A DNA stretch of 39,749 bases from Terriglobia bacterium (GTDB taxonomy: Bacteria > Acidobacteriota > Terriglobia > Bryobacterales > Bryobacteraceae), in contig PSRJ01000019.1 of NCBI GenBank assembly GCA_003175985.1, forward strand, positions 1-39,749. Reading direction: 5' to 3'. The notes beneath the pieces were generated by a model that saw only the letters and a list, made by a program, of their open reading frames with translations, was not told where the DNA came from and ran no database searches. A program made the position numbers and the translations under genes. This document shows, in pieces, positions 18,414 to 26,522 of this stretch (position 1 is its first letter; every line of letters begins with the position of its first letter).

Positions 18414-18449
18414 CCGGTACTAAGTGTGATTTTTGGTACCGGATTTTTC
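18414..18449 (+). terminator. Intrinsic terminator after the PLD-like gene
   Basis: An 11-base-pair stem (two G-T wobbles) runs from 18414-18424 to 18432-18442 with a 7-base loop, followed by ATTTTTC at 18443-18449. The outer CCGGTAC/GTACCGG arms are perfect. This is a convincing rho-independent terminator on the plus strand. It separates the PLD-like gene from the PEP-CTERM gene. Confidence 0.7.
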
Positions 18450-18540
18450 TTGGGCAGCAAGGGATTGACCTCATACTGGACGACATGATTCGTGCATCGA
18501 GGTCGGATCGATTGCACGGGCCAAACTTCGGGAGGAGATG

Positions 18541-19167
18541 ATGAGAAGATTCGTTCTTTCAGCTTTTATCGTGGTAAGCATTGGTTTTGGTATAACCGGT
18601 ACAGCAAAGGCCGATTTCGTCAACGGCAGCTTTGAAACAGGGGACACGACGGGCTGGACCACTACTTACAGTAGCTTCGACAGCGGCTTAAACCCGTTTG
18701 GCACGACTTATGGCACAGGTATGGACGGCACATATTGGGCTTGGCTCGCGGGATATGAACAGGATATTTCGTTCTCTCAGACCCTGACCGGGTTGACTGC
18801 TGGGGTCACCTATGCCGTGGATTTTATCATGGCATCGGAAGCCTATAACTCGGATCAGATCCACGTTTCGGCAGACGGCGGTCCAGCCACGACGTTTACA
18901 GCTCCTCCCTACAACCCCGGAGGGGGGATAAATGGGGGCTTCTGGGATGTATGGGTTTCTCAGGAATTCCAGTTCACCGCCACCGGAACGACAGCGACAA
19001 TCCAATTCGATACGTTCGGCCTCAATTCAGGGTGTTGCGATGTGGGGCTGGATAACGTTCACCTACGCGAACTCACCCAAGTGCCCGAACCAGTCAGTTT
19101 GATTCCGCTTTGTCTCCTCGCCGGCGGCATGATTTACCGGCGGCGCAAGGCACACCAAGCCAACTGA
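18541..19167 (+). CDS. PEP-CTERM sorted extracellular protein
   Basis: 208 residues from the second of two adjacent ATGs. GGAGG at 18531-18535 is five bases before 18541 but only two before 18538, so I chose 18541. Signal peptide about 1-24 (ends GTAKA). The mature part opens FVNGSFETGDTTGWTTTY, the start of a single beta-sandwich like those in DUF642 or carbohydrate-binding proteins, ending near VGLDNVHLREL. The C-terminus is a classic PEP-CTERM signal: VPEP, a hydrophobic span of about 15 residues, then YRRRKAHQ. The family is cleaved by exosortase and sent to the exopolysaccharide or surface. No exosortase gene is in the window. A lone gene flanked by a terminator and a decayed fragment. 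Confidence 0.85.
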   Translation: MRRFVLSAFIVVSIGFGITGTAKADFVNGSFETGDTTGWTTTYSSFDSGLNPFGTTYGTGMDGTYWAWLAGYEQDISFSQTLTGLTAGVTYAVDFIMASEAYNSDQIHVSADGGPATTFTAPPYNPGGGINGGFWDVWVSQEFQFTATGTTATIQFDTFGLNSGCCDVGLDNVHLRELTQVPEPVSLIPLCLLAGGMIYRRRKAHQAN

Positions 19168-19203
19168 TTTGTACAGTGCCCTGAAAGCGGGCTTGGCGCG
19201 ATC

Positions 19204-19423
19204 CCACTTCGCCGGGCCGGGAGTCTTCGGCGTTTCTAAGGTCTTTTGAGATGTCGACGTTTTTGTCGGGCGTGGGCCGTCCGTCGGGAGACGCGCCGCG
19301 CGCATCAGCTCTGTAATGGCCTCGATTGTCGGTGGGTCGGGGCGCAGGGCGTTTCCGACGTAGTCTTCGGCCCGGCACCGGCTGGCGTTGCGCCATCGCC
19401 CCCGTCGCTCGAATCCGGTTTGC
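19204..19423 (-). pseudogene. Decayed, internally deleted copy of the ankyrin gene end
   Basis: Bases 19204-19370 repeat the 3' end of the ankyrin gene at 20041-20210 with about a dozen substitutions and 3 bases of indels. Bases 19384-19423 then match 20708-20747, about 500 bases further inside that gene. So this is a partial copy with an internal deletion at about 19371-19383. The copy has lost the stop codon (TGA to TGG) and is frameshifted within, although TDGPRPTK and TPKTPGPAK remain readable. It has no start and no ankyrin repeats, so it cannot be functional. It fills most of the 330 bases between the PEP-CTERM gene and the small two-gene module; the rest (19424-19480) shows nothing. 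Confidence 0.8.
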
Positions 19424-19480
19424 TTTAGAGCGTGGCCCCGGCTTCACAGAGGGAGAAACTCTCTTCGCGGTGAAGCGCCC

Positions 19481-19489
19481 TGCTAAAAT
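19481..19489 (+). promoter_or_regulatory. Extended -10 immediately before the small two-gene module
   Basis: TGCTAAAAT is an extended -10 (TGn-TAAAAT). Transcription start about 7 bases downstream would fall at or just before the GTG at 19498, and no ribosome site precedes that codon. This suggests a leaderless transcript. I see no good -35 upstream. Confidence 0.4.
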
Positions 19490-19497
19490 TCGCAGTC

Positions 19498-19731
19498 GTG
19501 TTCTTTCGGATTCGCGGCGACATCACCGAAATCGAGACGATCGCCATCGGCCGTTCGATCCGCGAACTGCCACGTTTGCGTAAGCTGTATGGCGAGGGCC
19601 GCTGGCGAAAGCGGAAGGGGCTGGCGTTCGTAGAACTCAGCAATGGTACTATACGACAAGCCGAGCTTCACTGGTATGAAGCATCCGGCATCGGCAAGAA
19701 GGAATTGAAGATCAAGCGCTTCGTGAATTGA
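19498..19731 (+). CDS. Small basic protein, first gene of a two-gene module
   Basis: 77 residues from GTG. The sequence is compact and rich in Arg, Lys, Glu and aromatics: ETIAIGRSIRELPRLRKLYG (residues 13-32), GRWRKRKGLAFVELSNG, then ELHWYEASGIGKKELKIKR (residues 56-74). It resembles small conserved proteins I associate with cyanobacteria and other bacteria, but I cannot name a family or function. The stop is 2 bases before the next gene's ATG, so the two are surely co-transcribed and probably translationally coupled. Small size, basic first protein and tight coupling resemble a toxin-antitoxin layout, but no known toxin motif is visible. The module lies between two copies of the same ankyrin fragment. 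Confidence 0.65.
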   Translation: MFFRIRGDITEIETIAIGRSIRELPRLRKLYGEGRWRKRKGLAFVELSNGTIRQAELHWYEASGIGKKELKIKRFVN

Positions 19732-19733
19732 GC

Positions 19734-19970
19734 ATGCCCCCTCGTCGATCAAAGTCGCGCCAGTTTGTGGTCTGTCTTGCGAACGCCGGGTATGAAGCTT
19801 CGCTGGAGGTCCGTAAGATCTACGCTGTTCTCGACGACAGTAGCGCCGACGCTGACCATCTGATCCGAGTCATCGACGAATCTGGCGAAGACTACCTCTA
19901 TCCAGCTCGTCTTTTTCACAGAGTCGAACTTCCGGCTGAACTTCGACGAAAGCTGCGCCTGGCCTCGTAA
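19734..19970 (+). CDS. Small protein with VIDESGEDYLYP motif, second gene of module
   Basis: 78 residues from the ATG at 19734; an in-frame TTG at 19728 overlaps the previous stop and is less likely. Features seen: FVVCLANAGYEASLEVRKIY (11-30), an acidic centre, then IRVIDESGEDYLYPARLF and a short basic end. The RVIDESGEDYLYP stretch is a recurring signature of small uncharacterised bacterial proteins of similar length, probably one beta-rich domain. Function unknown. It is 2 bases after the basic protein gene. The slightly acidic centre against a basic partner would suit a complex, which is inference only. Confidence 0.65.
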   Translation: MPPRRSKSRQFVVCLANAGYEASLEVRKIYAVLDDSSADADHLIRVIDESGEDYLYPARLFHRVELPAELRRKLRLAS

Positions 19971-20040
19971 ACGCATCGCGAATAGAGCCCAGCGTTCAAA
20001 ATGAGTCCACGCGAGGAAACGATTCGGGACTGCCTCGCTC

Positions 20041-21579
20041 TCACTTCGCCGGTCCGGGAGTCTTCGGCGTTTCTACGGTCTTTTGATAGATGTCGACGAT
20101 CTTTGTCGGGCGTGGGCCGTCCGTCGAGAGACCCGCTGCGCGCATCAGCTCCGTAATGGCATCGATCGTCGGTGGGTCGGGGCGCAGGGCGTTTCCGACG
20201 TAGCCTTCGGCGATGAATAGCGGCGTCCGGCCGGCATTGTTGGGCTTGTTCCAGACTTTCGGATCGGCCCCGCGCGCGGCCAGGAGCTTTGCGACGCGGG
20301 GGTAGTTATTGTACGCCGCGCCGTGCATCGCCGTGTCGCCATTGTTATCCACACCATTGATGTCGGCGCCGTGATCCAGCAATAACGCTACCGCCTCCAC
20401 GGCCTCATTTTCTTCGCCGGCCTCCTCCAGGGGCTCTTTCGTGCCAAGGCCCGCCGCGGCCATTAACGGTGTTGTGTTGTTAAAGTTCGGTATTAGTGGA
20501 TCCGCGCCTGCCTCGAGGAGCACCCGCATCAACGGAACGTCCGAGCGATCGGCGGCGAACAGCATCGGCGTTGCCCCTTCCGTCGAGATCGTGGACGATG
20601 TGGCGGGCATCTTCGGCGTACCCTTAGGCAGCCGCAAATTGACGTTTGCACCCCGCTTGACGATTTCCCGCACGAAGTCGAGGCTCGAGAGACGCCCTGC
20701 GCCAGTAGGCGTCGCGCCATCGCTGCCGTCGCTCGAATCGGGTTTGCGCACGCCGGCCAGTATGTGGAGCGGGGCGAATCCCGTGCGGCGATCGTTCGGA
20801 TCGGCTCCTGCGTCCACCAGCGCGATGGCCAGCTCGTAGTGGCCATTTTGGACCGCGAGCATTAGCGGACTCGTGCGCCCGGAGGTCAATATCCGTGGCG
20901 CTCCTTGCTCCGCCGGGCGCTGCATCATGGCATTCACATCGACACCCGCCTCGAGAAACACGCGTACCGTCTCGAGGTGGCCCTGGCGCGCGGCAAACAA
21001 GAACGCCGTAAACCCCACGCCGGTTTTCGTGTTTATGTCGGCTCCGGCGTGGATCAGGGTGCGGACGGCGGCGGTGTGGCCCTCGGCCGCCGCCCACATC
21101 AATGCGGTCTGGCCAAGCCGCTCGCGTGAATTGGGGTTGGCTCCGTGGGCCAGCAGCGCCTGAACGGCCTCCCCGTTCCCGGAACGCGCCGCCAACATGA
21201 GAACAGTTTCGCCGCCTTTGAGCGTGGCGTTTGCGTTGGCGCCAGCCTCCAACAGCAGCTTCACCAGAGCAGCGCTGCCGTTCTCGCAGGCCAGCGCCAG
21301 CGGCGGCACACCGTAGCGGTTCACGGCATTGACGTTCGCGCCCGCGCGGGTAAGCAACCCGGCCATCTCCGCGTCATCGTGATGCGCGGCCCAATGGAGC
21401 GCAGTGGTTCCATCGATCTGCGCGGCGTTCACGTCGGCGCCCGTCTGAACGAGCCTGCGCACGGCTGCCTGGTCGTCCTGTTCCGCGGCGTCTGCAACAG
21501 CCGAATGCGTCTCCGCGGCGGCCCAAGCGGCGAGGCTAAGCCCCAGGAATGCCAGTTCACCGATCTTTCGGCAATGCAT
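20041..21579 (-). CDS. Exported ankyrin-repeat protein (cassette A)
   Basis: 512 residues. Signal peptide 1-22 (ends AAWAAAE). About nine to ten ankyrin repeats fill residues 25-480, with the usual pattern (DGTTALHWAAHHDDAEMAGL, then LLTRAGANVNA and variants). Two loops (about 225-240 and 275-330) interrupt the array. The tail from 475 is proline- and threonine-rich (TDGPRPTK, ETPKTPGPAK). Ankyrin repeats bind protein partners; export places this one in the periplasm or outside. It starts 9 bases after the DUF1552 gene and is the last gene of the cytochrome/DUF1592-DUF1552-ankyrin operon. A damaged partial copy of its 3' end is at 19204-19423, and a paralogue begins at 39090. Confidence 0.9.
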   Translation of the reverse strand: MHCRKIGELAFLGLSLAAWAAAETHSAVADAAEQDDQAAVRRLVQTGADVNAAQIDGTTALHWAAHHDDAEMAGLLTRAGANVNAVNRYGVPPLALACENGSAALVKLLLEAGANANATLKGGETVLMLAARSGNGEAVQALLAHGANPNSRERLGQTALMWAAAEGHTAAVRTLIHAGADINTKTGVGFTAFLFAARQGHLETVRVFLEAGVDVNAMMQRPAEQGAPRILTSGRTSPLMLAVQNGHYELAIALVDAGADPNDRRTGFAPLHILAGVRKPDSSDGSDGATPTGAGRLSSLDFVREIVKRGANVNLRLPKGTPKMPATSSTISTEGATPMLFAADRSDVPLMRVLLEAGADPLIPNFNNTTPLMAAAGLGTKEPLEEAGEENEAVEAVALLLDHGADINGVDNNGDTAMHGAAYNNYPRVAKLLAARGADPKVWNKPNNAGRTPLFIAEGYVGNALRPDPPTIDAITELMRAAGLSTDGPRPTKIVDIYQKTVETPKTPGPAK

Positions 21580-21588
21580 GTGCGGCTC

Positions 21589-22935
21589 CTAAATTACGGA
21601 AACTCCATCGAACAGGTCTTCCATTTTTCCGCTGCTGTCCCCGAAGGAATCCAGATGAACGCCGGCGCGATCGAGCAGCGTGAGGTGGAGGTTGGCGAGG
21701 TTTACGGGCTTCTCGTAGCGAAGATGCCGCCCTCCCTTCAAACCGGCCGCGGCGCCGCCGGCAACGAGAATCGGAAGGTTCTCGTGATCGTGGATGCTGG
21801 AATTCCCCATACCGCTTCCATATACGTAGACCGAGTGATCGAGCAGCGAGCCATCCCCATCGCGAGTCGCCTTCATTCTTTGCAGAAAATCGGAGAACAG
21901 CGAGACGTGGAAGGTATTGATCTTCGCAATCTTCGCGAGTTTCTCCGGATCGTTGCCGTGATGACTGGTGGGGTGGTGCGGATCGGGGACGCCGATCTCC
22001 GGATAGGTGCGATTGCACTGCTCGCGCGTGAGCTGGAACGTGACGACGCGTGTGACATCCGCCTGAAAAGCCAGAATCTGGAGGTCGAACATGAGTTTCG
22101 CGTGGTCGGCAAATGCCGCGGGAACCCCAACCGGCCGATCGAGATCGGGCATCTTGTCATCTGCGGCGGCCCGTTCGGCGCGCTGGATCTCGCGCTCCAC
22201 TTGACGGACGCTTTCGAGATACTGATCCAGGCGCGCGCGATCGGGAACACCTACGCGCTGCTTGAGCCTGGCAATATTTGCGGTTAAGGAATCGAGCAGG
22301 CTTACCCGGTCGTTAAGCGCCGCACGCCGGGCGGCGGCGGTGCCCCCTTCGCCAAACAAGCGTTCGAAGACGACGCGTGGATGCGCTTCGGACGGAAGCG
22401 GCGTGGTCGGCGACGACCAGGAGAGGCAATTCTGATAGACGCACGCGTAGCCGTTGTTGCACACTCCAGCCAGCGGGTTCAGGTCCATGGCGAGCTGGAG
22501 CGAGGGCAGTTGCGTTTCGCGGCCCATCTCCTTGGCCGCAATCTGGTCGACGGTTGTGCCCAGGTAGTAATCCGAGCTCTCCGTGTGTTTGGCGAACGCC
22601 GCGCTCAGAAACGACGCATTGGAAGTGTCATGCGTGCCCGGATAGGCATTCTGCAGCCGCGTGTTGGTAAGGACGGTCAGGTGGTCTTTGACCGGCTCGA
22701 GCGGAGCGAGGATAGGAGAAAGCTCGTCGAGCTTTCCCTGTCCCGGCGGGGTCCAGTGCGCCTGATCGCACCCCATCGGGATGAATACGAAGCCGAGCCT
22801 CCGGACGGGCTTCGCCGGCGTTTCGGCCCACGATGTGCCCGCGGGAATCATCGCGTCGAGTAACGGCAGCGCCAGCGCAGCCTGCGCGCTTTTGAGTAAC
22901 GTCCGCCGCGGTATCGCCTTCTTTGTGAGAAACAT
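21589..22935 (-). CDS. DUF1552 protein with Tat-like signal (cassette A)
   Basis: 448 residues. The N-terminus has a twin-arginine-like signal (PRRTLLKSAQAALALPLLDA, Arg10-Arg11). The rest matches DUF1552: RRLGFVFIPMGCDQ, VVFERLFGEGGT near 190, QYLESVRQVEREIQRAE, LMFDLQILAFQADVTRVVTF near 290, VPDPHHPTSHH near 325 and GDGSLLDHSVYVYGSGM near 370. DUF1552 is a secreted family of planctomycetes, verrucomicrobia and acidobacteria, distantly like alkaline-phosphatase/sulfatase folds, with no settled activity. It is normally encoded next to a DUF1592 cytochrome, as here (17-base gap), and shares its operon with the ankyrin gene. Confidence 0.92.
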   Translation of the reverse strand: MFLTKKAIPRRTLLKSAQAALALPLLDAMIPAGTSWAETPAKPVRRLGFVFIPMGCDQAHWTPPGQGKLDELSPILAPLEPVKDHLTVLTNTRLQNAYPGTHDTSNASFLSAAFAKHTESSDYYLGTTVDQIAAKEMGRETQLPSLQLAMDLNPLAGVCNNGYACVYQNCLSWSSPTTPLPSEAHPRVVFERLFGEGGTAAARRAALNDRVSLLDSLTANIARLKQRVGVPDRARLDQYLESVRQVEREIQRAERAAADDKMPDLDRPVGVPAAFADHAKLMFDLQILAFQADVTRVVTFQLTREQCNRTYPEIGVPDPHHPTSHHGNDPEKLAKIAKINTFHVSLFSDFLQRMKATRDGDGSLLDHSVYVYGSGMGNSSIHDHENLPILVAGGAAAGLKGGRHLRYEKPVNLANLHLTLLDRAGVHLDSFGDSSGKMEDLFDGVSVI

Positions 22936-22952
22936 CGCGTTCTCCCTTTCCC

Positions 22953-25337
22953 TTACCTGATACCTGCTATTTTGTCAGATGCCGGGGCTTCCGTTTCCGC
23001 ACGCCGCATCTGAAACGGAATGCTGTTGACGATTCCAAGAATAACCGATGAGAATCGGTAGCCGTCTTTCCCGGCGTCTTTTACGATCTTGCGAACAGCC
23101 GGCGCATCGTAATACTCAACGCCGCGGCCAAGCGCGAACGTCATCAGATTTTCCGTCAAAGCTCCGACAAACAATTCGGGACGCGCCAGCAGGGCGTTTT
23201 CGAGACCATCAATGCCGCGGAACTCCTGGCCGCCGGGAACAGCGCCCGACGCATCGACGGCCTGCCCATCCACTTCGAAGTCTCGCCACTGCCCCACCGC
23301 GTTGAAATTCTCGAGGGCGAAGCCCACCGGGTCGATGGTGCGATGACAGCTCGCGCACACTGCGTTGGTGCGATGCGCAGCCAGGCGCTGGCGCATCGAA
23401 AGATTGGCCGCCACGTTGCTTTCGTCGAGCGCCGGCACGTTCGGAGGGGGCGCCGGAGGGGGCGCGCCCAGGATGTTGCGCAGCACCAACACTCCCCGAA
23501 GTACCGGGGATGTTCGCGTAGCGTATGACGTGACGGATAGTACGCTACCCTGCCGGAGCAGTCCTCCCCGCCTGTTTTCGGGAGCGAGCGTCACGCGGCG
23601 GAACCGGCTTCCGTAAACATCCGGGATTCCGTAGTGTTTTGCCAGGCGCTCGTTCAGGAACGTGTAGTCCGCCTTGAGGAATGTGCGCACGCTGCGATCC
23701 TCGCGCAGCACGCTGTCGAAGAACATCTCGGTTTCCTGCCGGAAGGCTTGCCGTAGATTGTCGTCGAAATCGCGAAACTGGGTGGTGCTGGGGACCAGGC
23801 TATCGATATTGCGAAGCCGCAGCCACTGTCCGGCGAAATTCGTTGCAAGGTTGGATGAGCGGCCATCGGCGAGCATCCTGCGCACCTGCCGCTCGAGCTC
23901 ACCGGGTTTGCGGAGTTTCTTCCCAATGGCGGCGTCGAGCAGCTCGTCGTCGGGAATGCTGCTCCACAGAAAAAACGACAATCGCGACGCCAGTTCAAGG
24001 TCGCTGATATGGTAGACGCCCCCTGCCGGCGTTTCCTTCGGGTCGGTTTCCACGCGGAGCAGAAACTCGGGGTTGGTTAGAACCTCACTGAGTGCCGCGG
24101 CAATACCGGACTCAAAATCGCCCTCGGCGCGGCCCTTGCGGTAAAAAACCATCGGCTCGTCGACATCCGCCTTCGTGACCGGCCGCCGGTAGGCGCGCCG
24201 CATCACGGCCGACAGAATCGTTGCTGCGCACTTTTCTTCTTCGCTTTTGTCTTGTGGCCGGCATACGAACAACCGGCGGCGGCTCGGCGTGTCTCCGCCG
24301 GTTTGCGGCGCATAGGGGCCAGTCACTGAAACCTGGGCCACAGCGGGCGCCGTACGGGGATTCCGCCTGTCGTTGAAGCGCGATTCTGTGGGCTGCCGCA
24401 GCGTGTCGACCAGCGACGAACCTTCCTTGGCGAAAGTGACGCCCAGAATGTGCGGACCTGCACTCACCGTCACGCGCGCTTTCAGGTCTTTGTCGGCCTT
24501 CGTATCGTCGCCGTTGACCGATTTCTGAATCGTAAAGGTCTTGACCGGCTCCCGGTCTACGAGCACCAGCAATTGGTGCGGACGCGGCTCGCGCAGTCCG
24601 GTGACGTTTCCTTCCAGATTGCGGGCGAGAACGATCTGGATCTCGTACTCGCCGTTCCCCGAAAACGTATACGGAATGGCCACGCCGCCTCGTGTGCCCA
24701 ACGGCATTCCCGGCAGGCGGTCTTCCTGCGTAAGATCCGCGGCTACATTGATTGTGTCGCTCTGCAAAGACGGCGTGCTTCCCACCGCCAGGCGGCTGAT
24801 TTTCTGGGCGGCTGCGATGTACCGATCCAGCAGCGTTGCCGGCAGGTCGCCGACGTTGACGTTGTCGAAGCCGTGACCGCTCTCATCGGCAGGCAGCAGG
24901 GACGATGCGTCGATGTCGAGCGCCAGCAAATCTCTAATCGCGTTCTGATATTCGGTTCGATTCAGGCGTCGCAGGGTCTCGGTCCGGCCAGGATTCGGTT
25001 TTGCGGCGGATGCCGTATCGAGCGACGTTTCGAGCCAATTCAGCATTGCGCGGCGATCGGTTTCGGCAGGCTGCGGCATGCTGGGCGGCGGCATGAGGCC
25101 CGTATGCAACTTACGGACCACGTTCTCCCAGACTTCCGGTTGCGCGCCAGGCTTAGTAAAATCAGCCTGACCCAGGTTCAGGCCGGCCGTCTTAAGACGT
25201 TCGTTATGGCATGTCGCGCAATACCGATCGAGGAATTGACGCTGCGCCGCCGCAGGGCTCTGCTGTGCCGGCAAGGTAGCCGTCGCGACACATAGGAGAG
25301 TTGCTGCCAGCCCGGCGCTTGCTATTCTCTGCATCAT
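22953..25337 (-). CDS. Dihaem cytochrome DUF1587/1595/1592/1588/1585 protein (cassette A)
   Basis: 794 residues. Signal peptide about 1-25. Haem motif 1 is C40-ATC-H44 with the following KTAGL typical of planctomycete-type cytochromes. Then DUF1587 about 115-180 (RRLNRTEYQNAIRDLL), a beta-rich insert about 205-340, DUF1595 about 365-425 (MRRAYRRPVT), DUF1592 about 440-565 (DLELASRLSFFLWSSIPDDE), DUF1588 about 585-685 (SVTSYATRTSPVLRG, and haem motif 2 C661-ASC-H665), and DUF1585 about 700-780. No enzymatic activity is established; the haems suggest electron transfer in the periplasm. It is first gene of the minus-strand operon and divergent from an MBL hydrolase with an 88-base gap. Confidence 0.93.
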   Translation of the reverse strand: MMQRIASAGLAATLLCVATATLPAQQSPAAAQRQFLDRYCATCHNERLKTAGLNLGQADFTKPGAQPEVWENVVRKLHTGLMPPPSMPQPAETDRRAMLNWLETSLDTASAAKPNPGRTETLRRLNRTEYQNAIRDLLALDIDASSLLPADESGHGFDNVNVGDLPATLLDRYIAAAQKISRLAVGSTPSLQSDTINVAADLTQEDRLPGMPLGTRGGVAIPYTFSGNGEYEIQIVLARNLEGNVTGLREPRPHQLLVLVDREPVKTFTIQKSVNGDDTKADKDLKARVTVSAGPHILGVTFAKEGSSLVDTLRQPTESRFNDRRNPRTAPAVAQVSVTGPYAPQTGGDTPSRRRLFVCRPQDKSEEEKCAATILSAVMRRAYRRPVTKADVDEPMVFYRKGRAEGDFESGIAAALSEVLTNPEFLLRVETDPKETPAGGVYHISDLELASRLSFFLWSSIPDDELLDAAIGKKLRKPGELERQVRRMLADGRSSNLATNFAGQWLRLRNIDSLVPSTTQFRDFDDNLRQAFRQETEMFFDSVLREDRSVRTFLKADYTFLNERLAKHYGIPDVYGSRFRRVTLAPENRRGGLLRQGSVLSVTSYATRTSPVLRGVLVLRNILGAPPPAPPPNVPALDESNVAANLSMRQRLAAHRTNAVCASCHRTIDPVGFALENFNAVGQWRDFEVDGQAVDASGAVPGGQEFRGIDGLENALLARPELFVGALTENLMTFALGRGVEYYDAPAVRKIVKDAGKDGYRFSSVILGIVNSIPFQMRRAETEAPASDKIAGIR

Positions 25338-25425
25338 GCCGTTTCCCGCGGAGTAGACATCCCCTACCAGTACCTCCGGAATGTGACGAAGTCAAGCTGC
25401 TACCGATGCGCCGCGATGTGCGTAA

Positions 25426-26385
25426 ATGGTACAGCTCGCGCCAATGGATCAATCCATTCCCCAGCATTTCGACGGTACGCGTTTCTTTAATCCCGATGCC
25501 CCACAGGTACGGGGTCTTCTCGACCTCTTGCGCTGGAAACGCACCAGCCGCGCGGAAAGATCGCCACGCTTCATCGCGGATGTCACACCGTCGAAGCCTC
25601 CTGTCCGCGTTGGGGCCGAGGAAATTCGCGTGACGATGATCAATCATTCCACCCTTCTGATTCAGCAGGCAGGATGGAATATTTTGACAGACCCGATCTG
25701 GTCCGAGCGTGCGAGTCCGCTTAAGGCATTCGGACCCCGGCGGCATCGTGCGCCCGGCGTGCGGCTGGAGGATCTTCCACCCATCGACACTGTGCTTCTC
25801 AGCCACAACCACTACGATCACCTGGATCCGGCCACCTTGCGAGCGCTATTGGGCCGCCATCGACCACACTTTGTGGTTCCCATCGGACTCGGGCAGTGGC
25901 TCCGATCTCGAAACATGGTTCCCGTGCACGAACTGGACTGGGGCGAATCGTGGCGAGACCGCGGCACAGTGATTCACAGTGTTCCCGCCCTGCATTTTTC
26001 GGGGCGAGGACTTTTCGACCGCAACCAGACTCTATGGTGCGGCTATGTTATTGAAGCAGCCCGGCGCATCAGCTATTTCGCCGGAGACACGGGTTTCGGA
26101 AATCACTTTGCATGGATTCGCGAGCGGTTTGGACCTCCCTCCGTTGCCTTTCTGCCGATCGGAGCATACGAGCCGCGCTGGTTCATGTCGCCGGTGCATA
26201 TGGCGCCGGATGAGGCGGCTAGAGCGCACCAGATCCTGGGGGCCCGAACCAGTATCGCGATCCACCACGGCACTTTTCAATTAGCCGACGAGAGCATTGA
26301 CGCGCCGAAGAAACGGCTCAGGGAATGTGCCGCTGCAGATTCGTTTCTGGTGCTGGAAAATGGCCAGTCGGTGACTCTCGCCTGA
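25426..26385 (+). CDS. MBL-fold metallohydrolase, NAPE-PLD/UlaG-like
   Basis: 319 residues from ATG 25426; Met7 (25444) is an equally reasonable start and neither has a ribosome site. The N-terminus QHFDGTRFFNPDAP and the metal motif LLSHNHYDHLD (about 124-134) are those of N-acylphosphatidylethanolamine phospholipase D-like and UlaG-like hydrolases. Further ligand motifs are visible: FAGDTGFG near 217, FLPIGAYEPRW near 240 and IHHGTFQLADE near 277. No signal peptide, so cytoplasmic. The family hydrolyses phosphodiesters, lactones or related bonds with two zinc ions; substrate here is unknown. It is divergent from the DUF1592 operon and followed by a cluster of palindromes. Confidence 0.87.
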   Translation: MVQLAPMDQSIPQHFDGTRFFNPDAPQVRGLLDLLRWKRTSRAERSPRFIADVTPSKPPVRVGAEEIRVTMINHSTLLIQQAGWNILTDPIWSERASPLKAFGPRRHRAPGVRLEDLPPIDTVLLSHNHYDHLDPATLRALLGRHRPHFVVPIGLGQWLRSRNMVPVHELDWGESWRDRGTVIHSVPALHFSGRGLFDRNQTLWCGYVIEAARRISYFAGDTGFGNHFAWIRERFGPPSVAFLPIGAYEPRWFMSPVHMAPDEAARAHQILGARTSIAIHHGTFQLADESIDAPKKRLRECAAADSFLVLENGQSVTLA

Positions 26386-26390
26386 CCGGC

Positions 26391-26475
26391 CATTTTGGGC
26401 AAATGCCCAAAATGCATCGATAAGCCATTTGTTTTCAATGGTCATTTTCGAAAATATGGGCATTTTGCCCATATT
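26391..26475. repeat. Cluster of short palindromes
   Basis: Four inverted repeats sit in 85 bases: 26391-26401/26404-26414 (11-base stem, CATTTTGGGCA), 26425-26429/26437-26441 (CCATT), the perfect palindrome ATTTTCGAAAAT at 26444-26455, and 26453-26462/26466-26475 (10-base stem, AATATGGGCA). The first and last share a GGGCA/TGCCC core. No T-run follows, so they are not simple terminators, although they could end or stabilise the MBL transcript. The tract is AT-richer than its surroundings. Confidence 0.7.
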
Positions 26476-26522
26476 GGGGTTTGTACCTGCCCGTTTTCCG
26501 CAGCCTGCTAGAGTACATTCCT

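Noticed and set aside
21145-22287. 380-codon plus-strand ORF antisense to the ankyrin and DUF1552 genes
   Set aside because: It spans the end of one real gene and the start of another, and its protein has no domain-like pattern.
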